45,341 nt of DNA from Bacteroidetes bacterium GWA2_32_17 (GTDB taxonomy: Bacteria > Bacteroidota > Bacteroidia > Bacteroidales > GWA2-32-17), in assembly GCA_001769035.1 (NCBI GenBank), contig MENF01000127.1, forward strand, positions 18,146 to 63,486, written 5' to 3'. Shown one piece after another: positions 36,567 through 45,341 of the stretch. The first letter of the stretch is position 1, and the number at the start of each line of letters is the position of its first letter. The notes under the pieces are model-generated. The model saw only the letters and a program-made list of their open reading frames with translations, did not search any database and had not been told where the DNA came from. Position numbers and translations under genes: made by a program.

Positions 36567-39035
36567 ATGAATAAATTACTGTATATCATTATATTGATAA
36601 ATATATTATTATCTTTTGCAATATATTCATCTTCGCAAGATATTCCACAAAACAAGAAAAAGCTGCATAAACTTGCTTATGAATATTTTAACAACGAAGA
36701 ATTTAGCAAAGCTTTGCCATTATTATTAAAACTTGATTCCCTTGAACCTGAAAATTTTGAAGTAAAATATTACATTGGTGCATGTTATTTAAACACTTCA
36801 TACAATAAGACAAAAGGTATTCCTTATCTTGAATATGCAATAGAAAAAGGAGGCAACTTATTACCCAGTGTAGTATTTTATGATTTAGGTATCCTTTATC
36901 ATCTTAATTATCAATTTGATGAAGCTATAAAATCGTTAAAAAGATTTATCGAAATATCGCCTAAAACAACACTACATTTAACCAATGCAGAAAGAATGAT
37001 AACAACTTGCAATAATGGAAAAGATATATATTCATCTCCTATTCAAACCGAAATTTATAATTTGGGAAATCCTATAAATACTGATAATAGCGAAACAACA
37101 CCATTTATATCGGCTGACGAAGAAATGATTTATTTTACCCGTTCTTTTTCTAAAACTTATGAGCAAATTGATATTGAATTTTTAAAAAAAACATATTGTT
37201 CGGTGTTACAAAATAAAAAATGGCAAGAACCTTTTGAAATAGTGATTAATACTATAACAACCAAAGGACAAATTTCGCTTGCAGGAATTTCACCCGATGG
37301 TCAAATATTATTTGTTTCAATTGGTAACGATGTTTCTTCTGATATTTATTCGTGCCAAGTTGTAAATGGAAAAGTCAGCGAACTTAACAAATTGCCCGAA
37401 ATAATTAACTCACCATCGTGGGAAGGCAAAATTAGTATAACACCCGACGAACAGGAACTATACTTTTCGAGTAATAGACCTGGCGGGTTTGGCGGAAAAG
37501 ATATTTATAAGGTAACTAAAGATGAATCGGGTAAATGGTCGAATCTGCAAAATCTTGGTCCATCAGTAAATACTGAGTATGATGAAGATGCACCGTTTAT
37601 TCATCCCAGTAACAAAATACTATACTTCAGTTCAAATGGGCACAATACAATGGGAGGATACGATATTTTTAACAGCACAAAGACTGATGCAAATAACAAC
37701 TGGACTGAACCTGCAAATATCGGATACCCTATTAATACTACAAGCGATGATATTGGTTTTGTGATTTCTGCCGATGGTAATACTGCTTATCTTTCTTCGG
37801 CACACGATAACATTTATGGAAAACATGATATTTACAAAGTAATTTTGCATAAAACAATTCCATTAACATTAATCAAGGGTATAATAATGGGTGGCGACCC
37901 GCCAAAACCTATTAAAGCAAAAATAAAAGTTGTTGACCACCAAACAAAAGAACGATTACGTTACATTTATAATCCAAGTCCAAAAACAGGAAAATATTTA
38001 ATGATTTTTCCACCTAACAAAAATTATGATATGGTTATTGAAGCCGACGGGTATTATCCACAACTTATAAATGTTTTTGTACCTAATCAGACATATTTTT
38101 ACGAACTGTTTCAGGAAATATTTTTAAAACAAATAAAAGTTAATGAAAACGATAGTATTATTGGGCAAGAGATTAGAGTTACAAATACATTTTATGATAT
38201 ATACAGAACTCAGTCAGCTGTTAACTTATCGGGTGATGATACTATTCAAATTCACAAGTTTGATGATTTATTAAAAACTATTGAAAATATTATTAACTCA
38301 ACAGATAGTATAGGAATAAATCAACTTGATATTTTAACAGAAAAAAATTATAATAACAACGAAAAAAACGAAAATAAAAACAAAGAATATGACCAGCTTT
38401 TAAATTTAATTGAAAATGCTATTGAAAAAACTGACTCTGTTTCGCTTTTACTTATTGATGCAAACACTATATACAACGACATAACCAATAAAGTGTTTTT
38501 CTTTGGTGTTGATAAAAACTCTTCTGCTTTAGAACCAGTTGTTATTGGTAATGATACTATATATACTCTTCCAACATTAAACACAAATAATCCGAGAAAT
38601 GATAATATTTCACAATTAATAAATAAAAAAGATACCATAAATAAAAGCTTTGAAAAGCAAATTGATTTTAAAATGTTGCCCGAAAAGGAACGTAAATACG
38701 TTTATTTAAACTATTTATATTACGAAACAGGCAAATCTGATATAGAAAAAAAATATTTACAAACACTAAACGGTATCTTACAATTACTTCTGCTTAACGA
38801 TAATTTAGGAGTAGAAATTCATGGATACTCCGATATAATTGGGGAAGAAGAATCGAACATGGAACTTTCAAAAATCAGGGCGTTTAATGTTATGGAATTT
38901 ATAGTTTCAAAACAAATAGAATCGCGAAGAATAATAATGACTGCACACGGAGAAACCGGCACCGAGAAATCTGATAAAGAAATGCAACAATATAGAAAAG
39001 TCGAAATTAAAATTTTTGAAGTAAAAAGTAATTAA
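36567..39035 (+). CDS. TPR-PD40-CRD-like-OmpA C-terminal domain protein (PorE-like architecture)
   Basis: TPR; LYFSSNRPGGFGGKDIYKV; IKGIIMGGDPPKPIKAKIKVVD; OmpA-like VEIHGYSDIIGEEESNMELSKIRAFNVMEFI. Confidence 0.85.
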   Translation: MNKLLYIIILINILLSFAIYSSSQDIPQNKKKLHKLAYEYFNNEEFSKALPLLLKLDSLEPENFEVKYYIGACYLNTSYNKTKGIPYLEYAIEKGGNLLPSVVFYDLGILYHLNYQFDEAIKSLKRFIEISPKTTLHLTNAERMITTCNNGKDIYSSPIQTEIYNLGNPINTDNSETTPFISADEEMIYFTRSFSKTYEQIDIEFLKKTYCSVLQNKKWQEPFEIVINTITTKGQISLAGISPDGQILFVSIGNDVSSDIYSCQVVNGKVSELNKLPEIINSPSWEGKISITPDEQELYFSSNRPGGFGGKDIYKVTKDESGKWSNLQNLGPSVNTEYDEDAPFIHPSNKILYFSSNGHNTMGGYDIFNSTKTDANNNWTEPANIGYPINTTSDDIGFVISADGNTAYLSSAHDNIYGKHDIYKVILHKTIPLTLIKGIIMGGDPPKPIKAKIKVVDHQTKERLRYIYNPSPKTGKYLMIFPPNKNYDMVIEADGYYPQLINVFVPNQTYFYELFQEIFLKQIKVNENDSIIGQEIRVTNTFYDIYRTQSAVNLSGDDTIQIHKFDDLLKTIENIINSTDSIGINQLDILTEKNYNNNEKNENKNKEYDQLLNLIENAIEKTDSVSLLLIDANTIYNDITNKVFFFGVDKNSSALEPVVIGNDTIYTLPTLNTNNPRNDNISQLINKKDTINKSFEKQIDFKMLPEKERKYVYLNYLYYETGKSDIEKKYLQTLNGILQLLLLNDNLGVEIHGYSDIIGEEESNMELSKIRAFNVMEFIVSKQIESRRIIMTAHGETGTEKSDKEMQQYRKVEIKIFEVKSN

Positions 39036-39046
39036 TTAATTTTTTA

Positions 39047-39619
39047 ATGAAGCATTTCTTAAAATATTATAAAATAACATTAAGCTCTTTTTGGCTAATT
39101 ATTATTCTAATTACTCCTATTATTTCAAAATCTCAACAATATACAGAATATGAATTAAAAGCAGCATATATTTTTAATTTTGGCAAATTTGTTGAATGGC
39201 CCTCCGAAACATTTAAAAAATCTAACGACCCATTTATTATTGGTATTTACGGCAATAATCCTTTTAGTGAGATTTTACAACAAACTATTCAAAACAAAAC
39301 CATTCAAAACCGACCTATAATAATTTTAAATGTTACAACAACCGAAGAAGCATCAACTTGCCATATACTTTTTATAAGTAAACAAAATAAACTCCAATTG
39401 AATCAACTATTACAGGCAATTAACAATAAACCAATATTAACCGTAGGCGATAATGTCGAAAATTTTTGCCAAAGTGGTGGAATAATTAATTTTACAAGCC
39501 AATATTCGCAAAAAAGATTTGAAATAAACTACAAAGCATCGGCACGGGCTATACTGATTATTAGCTCAAAATTATTAGCTTTGTCTAGAATTGTAACCGA
39601 TGAAGAAATTAAGTTTTAA
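39047..39619 (+). CDS. YfiR-like (DUF4154) periplasmic protein
   Basis: [60 protein letters not shown]. Confidence 0.85.
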   Translation: MKHFLKYYKITLSSFWLIIILITPIISKSQQYTEYELKAAYIFNFGKFVEWPSETFKKSNDPFIIGIYGNNPFSEILQQTIQNKTIQNRPIIILNVTTTEEASTCHILFISKQNKLQLNQLLQAINNKPILTVGDNVENFCQSGGIINFTSQYSQKRFEINYKASARAILIISSKLLALSRIVTDEEIKF

Positions 39620-41531
39620 TAATATTTCTATTAAATATAAAGTAATAATAATTATTATTACTGTTACCCTTTTATCACAGTTAATTGCTGCATTTTTTTA
39701 TGTAAGATACGATAAAAAAGAATTTAGTAATAAAAATTTACAGAGTTTAGAAATAATATCCCGGATTATTTCGAATAATTCAACCGCTGCTATTATTTTT
39801 AACGACTCAAAACAAGCGGCATCTATTCTGAAATCGCTTAAAGCCGAAACACATATTAAAATCGCAAGTATTTATAACGACAAAAAGCAACATTTTGCCA
39901 GTTTCAAACGCGATTCTTTAATTTCTACTTTTAACCAGTTTTTTATTAATTCAAAAGATACAACAATAATCAACAAACAATCAATTAAAATATTACGTCC
40001 AGTTTTTGATGAAACTGATTCCAAATCAATTATTGGATTTATTTTTCTTGAACGCGATTTAAAAGATTACGACATTCGCTTTACAAAATTCATTTTAGTA
40101 CTTTTAATTATAACATTTGGTTCGCTAATATTTGCATTTATCATTTCAACTCAAATGCAAAAAATTATATCGAAACCAATTAAACGCTTATCAAAAACTG
40201 TAAAAAACATTACCGCAAACAGTGATTATTCTATCCGGCTCTTTAAAAAAGGAAACGATGAAATTGGCGAATTAATTGGAGGCTTTAACCTTATGCTTTC
40301 GAAAATTGAAGAGCAAAACGAAGCATTGGTTTTAGCAAAAGAACAAGCTTTAAGTTCGGCAAAAATTAAAGAACTTTTTTTGGCAAATATGAGCCACGAA
40401 ATTCGTACACCTATGAACGCTATTGTTGGAATGACTAACCTTTTATTAGATACAAAAATTAATGGCGAACAAAGCGATTATTTAAGACACATAAAAACTT
40501 CGGCAGATAACTTACTTGTTATAATAAATGACATTTTAGATTTTTCGAAAATCGAAGCTGGTAAAATTGAGTTTGAATCAATAAGGTTTAATTTAAACGA
40601 TACATTAAATAATTTACACAACACCTTCGATTATAAGCTAAAAGAGAGAAACATAAAACTTATTATTGACAAAAATAACAGCGTGCCCGATTATTTTATA
40701 GGTGACCAGGTCCGGTTAAATCAGGTGCTTTTAAATTTAGTTGGTAATGCTACAAAATTTACCGAAAATGGCAATATCACTATAAAAGTCGAAAAAAAGA
40801 ACGAAGTAAATGAACTTATTGAACTTCTTTTTAGTGTGCAGGATACAGGTATTGGTATTGCAAAAGAAAAGTTGGAATTTATTTTTCAAAGTTTTAGTCA
40901 GGCTTCGAGCGACACTACAAGAAAATATGGTGGCACCGGTCTTGGATTAACAATTTGCAAACAACTAATAGAATTGCAAAAAGGAAAAATTTGGGTTGAA
41001 AGCGAAATTTGCAAAGGAAGTACATTTTCTTTTACAATATCGTACAAAAAAGCTAGTGCACCAAATCTAAAAGAAATAGAACAACGTTCAGAAGAAAATG
41101 TTGATAACGTTACTAAAGAAATTCTTGAAAATTCCAGAATTTTGTTAGTAGAAGATAATCAGTTAAATATACTATTAGCAACAACTCTTCTTAAAAAACA
41201 AAATTTCAAAAATGTTGATGTTGCTGTAAACGGACAATTAGCAATTGACATGCTCAAAAAACAAGATTATAATATAATTTTGATGGATTTGCACATGCCG
41301 GTAATGGATGGGTACGAAGCCACAATATTTATCAGAGACCACATGAGTGGTATAAAAAGGAATATCCCAATTGTTGCTCTCACAGCCGCAGCCATTAAAG
41401 GCGAAAAAGAAAGATGTATTGAACAGGGGATGAACGACTATATTTCGAAACCATTTAAGCCCGAAGAACTTTTTTCGAAAATAATTAAATTTTTGCAACC
41501 ACCAAAGAAACCATACCAAATGCCGAAATAG
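39600..41531 (+). CDS. CHASE8-like-HAMP-HisKA-HATPase-REC hybrid histidine kinase
   Basis: Periplasmic [107 protein letters not shown]; start overlaps the upstream CDS by 20 nt. Confidence 0.88.
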   Translation: MKKLSFNNISIKYKVIIIIITVTLLSQLIAAFFYVRYDKKEFSNKNLQSLEIISRIISNNSTAAIIFNDSKQAASILKSLKAETHIKIASIYNDKKQHFASFKRDSLISTFNQFFINSKDTTIINKQSIKILRPVFDETDSKSIIGFIFLERDLKDYDIRFTKFILVLLIITFGSLIFAFIISTQMQKIISKPIKRLSKTVKNITANSDYSIRLFKKGNDEIGELIGGFNLMLSKIEEQNEALVLAKEQALSSAKIKELFLANMSHEIRTPMNAIVGMTNLLLDTKINGEQSDYLRHIKTSADNLLVIINDILDFSKIEAGKIEFESIRFNLNDTLNNLHNTFDYKLKERNIKLIIDKNNSVPDYFIGDQVRLNQVLLNLVGNATKFTENGNITIKVEKKNEVNELIELLFSVQDTGIGIAKEKLEFIFQSFSQASSDTTRKYGGTGLGLTICKQLIELQKGKIWVESEICKGSTFSFTISYKKASAPNLKEIEQRSEENVDNVTKEILENSRILLVEDNQLNILLATTLLKKQNFKNVDVAVNGQLAIDMLKKQDYNIILMDLHMPVMDGYEATIFIRDHMSGIKRNIPIVALTAAAIKGEKERCIEQGMNDYISKPFKPEELFSKIIKFLQPPKKPYQMPK

Positions 41532-41735
41532 AGTCTATTTGTATTTTCAGAACTCTTGACCTATCCTTGAAAATCTTATAGTTACAGCCCTTCTATCGCA
41601 AAATAAAATCCCAAGTTCAAAATTTCAAATTTCAAGTCCCATTTACCAAGCCCCCTTTGAATTTGATATTTGGGATTTGAAACTTATTTTGAATTTGAAA
41701 AATGTTGCGATTTTAATTTACGACAGGTCAGTATG

Positions 41736-43976
41736 TCAGATTTTAATGCCCAATATTGTAATATCGTCAATTTGGGCACCAGTGCCAATCCATTCTATAA
41801 TAGTATTATCTAAAATATTTTTTTGTTCGCACATGGATTTTTGTGAATTCAATAACAAAAGCTCTTTAAACTTTTTACACATAAACTTTTTGTTATACTT
41901 ACCTCCAAACTGGTCAGTATAGCCATCACTAAAAAGATATAAGCAATCACCTTTTACCAAAGGATATTCTTTTAGACTAAAGCTATCCATTTGTTGGTGA
42001 ATTGATATTGGCATTTTATCACCTTTTAGCTCATATAGTTGGCAGGAGGCAGCGGCAGTTGGCAGTTTGTGCATTTCATTGCTGACGGCTGACTGCATAC
42101 TGCTTACTATATAAAGTGGATTATAAGCTCCAGCAAACTGCAATTTCAAATCTTCGGTATTATAAGCACAAAAGGCAATATCCATTCCGTCTTTCTGGTC
42201 GCTAAAAATCCCTTTTTGTTTAAGAGATGATATCATATATTCTCTCAAATGATTTAATATTTCTGCAGGATTTGTTACAGTTTCTTTTCTGATTATTTCA
42301 TTTAAAAACGAAATACCAAGCATACTCATAAAACCACCGGGCACACCATGTCCGGTACAATCGGCAACACATAACAAATTCCAGTTATTAACTTTTGCGA
42401 CCCAATAAAAATCACCTGAAACAATATTGCAAGGTTTAAACAAAATAAAATAATCTTGTGTAATTTCATTAATTTGTTCTAATGAAGGTAATACTGCGCC
42501 TTGAATAAGTTGAGCATACCGAATACTTGAAGTTACTTCTTCGTGAATTTTTTCTATTTTTTCTTTTTGATATGTTACAACTTCTATTTGAGCTTCAATT
42601 TCATCACGTTGAGTAACAATCTCTTCCTTTTGTTGAAGTATTTCTATATTTTGCTCTTTTAATTTGTTATTTGATTTTTGTTTTTGAAAATACATTCTTA
42701 ACAAAAAGAATGATAAAGATAAAACTATTGCTAACACAATAATAATAGCATATATAAAGTATCTTTGTGTTGTAAGTTTTTCGATTTGTTGGTGAGCTTT
42801 TAACGAGCTTAATATTTTATTCTGGTTTAATATTTTAATTTCTTTTTCTTTTTTTTCTGTTTCATATTTTGTTTGCATTTCTGTAATTATCCTGCTATTA
42901 TTATCGTTAAACAAGCTATCTTTGAAAGTTATATATAAATTTTTATAATGTAATGCTTGCTTATAATCGCCTTTATCGGAATAACAATTCGAGAGATTCT
43001 CATAATTATCAATAATCATATCAGTTCTACTGATTTTTTGTGAAATATTGAGACTTTTGTTAAGATATTGAATGGCGATGCTATATATTTTCTTTTGTTT
43101 ATAACAATTTCCTAAATTATTAAGTATAATAGCTTGTCCGTTTTGGTCGCCTAATTTATTCCTGATTTGAAAAGCTTTTTGATAATATTCAATTGCTTTA
43201 TCAGCTTCTTCCTGTTCAAGATATATTCCTGCAATGTTATTATAAATTACTGCAATGCCCCTTTGATGACCAATTTGAGTAAATAATTCGAGCGATTTTT
43301 TGTAATAAAAAAGAACAGAGTCGGTATTTTGAGATGGATTTAATTTTTCGCCAAATATATTACCAATTCTTGCATAAGCATTTGCTATTTGTGCTATGTT
43401 ATTAGTTTTAATTATATGAGAAAGTGCTTTTTTTGAATAAGCTAATGCTTCATTGTATTTCTTCTGTTCCAGAAAAAGAACACCTATTGAAATCATTGAT
43501 TTACCAATTCTGTTATCATCATTTATTTTCTCAGATGCTTTTAATGCAAGTAATAGATTATCTAATGATTTTGGATTATTTCCTAATTCTTTCCACGATT
43601 GCCCCATGCTTATATAGGAATCAATAATCTCTTTTACGCAATTGAGGTTTTCGTATATATTTATGGCATCCTGGTTTTTTTGAATTGCCATTTTATATTC
43701 TCCTTTATAAAAAAGTGCATCTACAATATTTGTAAGTGCAGATGCTTCCCCATATTTATAAGAAATTTTATGAGATAATTCTAATGCTTTGTTAGCAAAT
43801 AGCATTGAAGAATCAATATCAATATTATAATATTTTTCTGATATTTGATTTAGAACACGAACTTTTGATGTATCGTACTTTACAATTTTCAATTGATAAA
43901 ACAAACTATCAATCGTACTTGCTGTAACGCAAATACTTGAAATTAAAAACAATAAGTTAAGAAGATTTTTTTTCAT
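41736..43976 (-). CDS. TPR-TM-coiled coil-SpoIIE phosphatase
   Basis: TPR array, TM YFIYAIIIVLAIVLSLSFFLLRMYF, VADCTGHGVPGGFMSMLG, LFSDGYTDQFGG. Confidence 0.9.
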   Translation of the reverse strand: MKKNLLNLLFLISSICVTASTIDSLFYQLKIVKYDTSKVRVLNQISEKYYNIDIDSSMLFANKALELSHKISYKYGEASALTNIVDALFYKGEYKMAIQKNQDAINIYENLNCVKEIIDSYISMGQSWKELGNNPKSLDNLLLALKASEKINDDNRIGKSMISIGVLFLEQKKYNEALAYSKKALSHIIKTNNIAQIANAYARIGNIFGEKLNPSQNTDSVLFYYKKSLELFTQIGHQRGIAVIYNNIAGIYLEQEEADKAIEYYQKAFQIRNKLGDQNGQAIILNNLGNCYKQKKIYSIAIQYLNKSLNISQKISRTDMIIDNYENLSNCYSDKGDYKQALHYKNLYITFKDSLFNDNNSRIITEMQTKYETEKKEKEIKILNQNKILSSLKAHQQIEKLTTQRYFIYAIIIVLAIVLSLSFFLLRMYFQKQKSNNKLKEQNIEILQQKEEIVTQRDEIEAQIEVVTYQKEKIEKIHEEVTSSIRYAQLIQGAVLPSLEQINEITQDYFILFKPCNIVSGDFYWVAKVNNWNLLCVADCTGHGVPGGFMSMLGISFLNEIIRKETVTNPAEILNHLREYMISSLKQKGIFSDQKDGMDIAFCAYNTEDLKLQFAGAYNPLYIVSSMQSAVSNEMHKLPTAAASCQLYELKGDKMPISIHQQMDSFSLKEYPLVKGDCLYLFSDGYTDQFGGKYNKKFMCKKFKELLLLNSQKSMCEQKNILDNTIIEWIGTGAQIDDITILGIKI
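42036..42108. repeat. in-frame repetitive/inverted repeat insertion in SpoIIE CDS
   Basis: Minus strand: gtaagcagtatgcagtcagccgtcagc...aactgccaactgccgctgcctcctgccaa; encodes SMQSAVSNEMHKLPTAAASCQLY. Confidence 0.75.
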
Positions 43977-43977
43977 T

Positions 43978-45210
43978 CTATATTATTTTTATTCCTAATG
44001 CGGTAACATCATCAGTTTGTTCGTTATGACCTTTCCAGTTTTCTAATGTTTTTTCTAAAATGTTCTCTTGTTCATTAAGTGGTTTAGTATAAATTTCTAA
44101 CAACAAATGTTTTAATTTTCTTGACATAAATTTTTTAGTCGGATTTCCACCAAACTGGTCAACAAAACCATCAGAGAAAGCATAAAACATGTCATTTTTT
44201 TCGAGATAAAAAACATTATTTGTGAAATCGTTTTTGTCGTTAATGTGAATTCCTATTGGCATTCTATCTGGCTGAATTTCTATTAATTGGCCTTTCCGAA
44301 TAATATATATAGAATTATATGCACCAGAATATTCAAGCACATTGTTTTTAAAATCAAAAATCATTAATGCCATATCCATTCCATCTTTACTTTCACTCTC
44401 AGAAGATGACTGTCTGAGTGATATTTTTATTTGTTCTCTAAGGTCATTTAATATATTATTAGCATGAAAATCAATTTTATTTTTAGTTATCTGATTTAAT
44501 GTTGAAATACCCAACATACTCATAAAAGCGCCCGGTACTCCATGTCCTGTGCAATCAGCAACGGCTACTATTATTTTTTTATCAACTTGCGAAAGCCAAT
44601 AATAATCACCGCTAACAATATCTTTAGGTTTAAAAAGAATAAAATAATCGGGCAATAACGTTTTTATATATTCATTTGGAGGTAAAAGTGCATGTTGTAT
44701 TCGTTGTGCATAATTTATGCTATCTGTTATTTCTTTCTTTTGGATGTAAATTTCATCTTTTTGTTTGCTAACAACATCGTGCTGATTAATAAGTTCGCCT
44801 AATCTTTGGTCATATAAATCAACAACAAATTTTCTCCAGCAATCATACTTTTGCATCCATTCAGATGCTTTTTCATTTGAAATAGCAAACATTGCAGAAG
44901 GCTCGTTAGTAAACGCTACTCCTTGCATATAAGAATCACGCATGGCAGCTGTAATTGATAATATACAAGATTCCAACTTTTCAACATTATATAACAACAA
45001 CTCGTTTTTAGCTGAATCAAATTTAATAACTCTAATAGATCCTTTAATTACAATAGGGAAGAATTTTACTTTTGTATGTTCTACACCTAACATGAGCTTA
45101 GCAGGAAACTCTAATATTGGAAATTGAATAATTTCTTCTGATAATTCTTTTGAAAATTTTTGCTCGAGTAAAGGCAAATATATTTCTTTGTTGTTGGTTT
45201 CTGTAATCAT
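43978..45210 (-). CDS. Crp/Fnr-type cNMP-binding-like domain-coiled coil-SpoIIE phosphatase
   Basis: N-terminus EIIQFPILEFPAKLMLGVEHTKVKFFPIVIKGSIRVIKFDSAKNELLLYNVEKLESCILSITAAM...AISNEKASEWMQKYDCWRKFVVDLYDQRLGELI resembles Fnr-like effector domain; VADCTGHGVPGAFMSMLG. Confidence 0.8.
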   Translation of the reverse strand: MITETNNKEIYLPLLEQKFSKELSEEIIQFPILEFPAKLMLGVEHTKVKFFPIVIKGSIRVIKFDSAKNELLLYNVEKLESCILSITAAMRDSYMQGVAFTNEPSAMFAISNEKASEWMQKYDCWRKFVVDLYDQRLGELINQHDVVSKQKDEIYIQKKEITDSINYAQRIQHALLPPNEYIKTLLPDYFILFKPKDIVSGDYYWLSQVDKKIIVAVADCTGHGVPGAFMSMLGISTLNQITKNKIDFHANNILNDLREQIKISLRQSSSESESKDGMDMALMIFDFKNNVLEYSGAYNSIYIIRKGQLIEIQPDRMPIGIHINDKNDFTNNVFYLEKNDMFYAFSDGFVDQFGGNPTKKFMSRKLKHLLLEIYTKPLNEQENILEKTLENWKGHNEQTDDVTALGIKII

Positions 45211-45220
45211 AATATTTTTA

Positions 45221-45341
45221 TTATTGTATTCTTATTCCTAATACTGTTATATCATCTATCTGTTCAACATTGTCAATCCACTCATTTAATGATTTTTCTA
45301 TAATATTATTTTGCTCTGCCATTGGCTTATCAGCATTAGTC
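45221..45341 (-). CDS. SpoIIE phosphatase, C-terminal fragment (runs off window)
   Basis: Minus-strand translation TNADKPMAEQNNIIEKSLNEWIDNVEQIDDITVLGIRIQ-stop matches paralogue C-termini. Confidence 0.85.
   Translation of the reverse strand, partial: TNADKPMAEQNNIIEKSLNEWIDNVEQIDDITVLGIRIQ

Noticed and set aside
1-45341. tRNA, rRNA, CRISPR and defence-system genes
   Set aside because: None recognised by eye; no Cas, restriction-modification, retron or integrase-like ORF in the track

Overview
AT-rich Bacteroidetes-type window: TTTG-type promoters, a T9SS C-terminal sorting domain, Reg_prop/Y_Y_Y sensors and PD40/OmpA proteins. Left edge: a small toxin-antitoxin-like pair whose toxin is frameshifted. 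Next come a ygeY-like M20 hydrolase (878-2065) and a ygeW-like knotted carbamoyltransferase (18826-20016), which flank a ~16 kb island (2631-18489). The island has an HMA-like/AraC regulator, two hybrid-kinase/Hpt/receiver phosphorelays with no recognisable DNA-binding response regulator, three DUF3494 (ice-binding-like) proteins, a CsbD protein, lipoproteins and an outer-membrane barrel. Eight transcription units in the island start with a near-identical promoter: two direct repeats (TGTGAATgATGTAAc...TtATGTAACA) exactly 21 bp apart, at fixed distance from a TTTG -7 element (7 of 8 identical, one 1 nt shorter). Several are followed by a small 5'-leader hairpin with an AATTCA loop and compensatory stem changes. 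I read this as an autoregulated, previously uncatalogued stress/surface regulon. The right half (22.8-45.3 kb) is a signalling cluster with six SpoIIE/PP2C phosphatase genes (TPR-, Reg_prop- and Crp-like-sensor fusions). It also has an OmpA/YfiR/CHASE8-hybrid-kinase operon resembling YfiBNR with the cyclase swapped for a kinase. Within the SpoIIE domains, unrelated palindromic repeats are inserted in frame at a few surface-loop positions. MITE-like intergenic elements with conserved flanks and swapped hairpin arms are also present. All domain calls are by eye; no searches were run.
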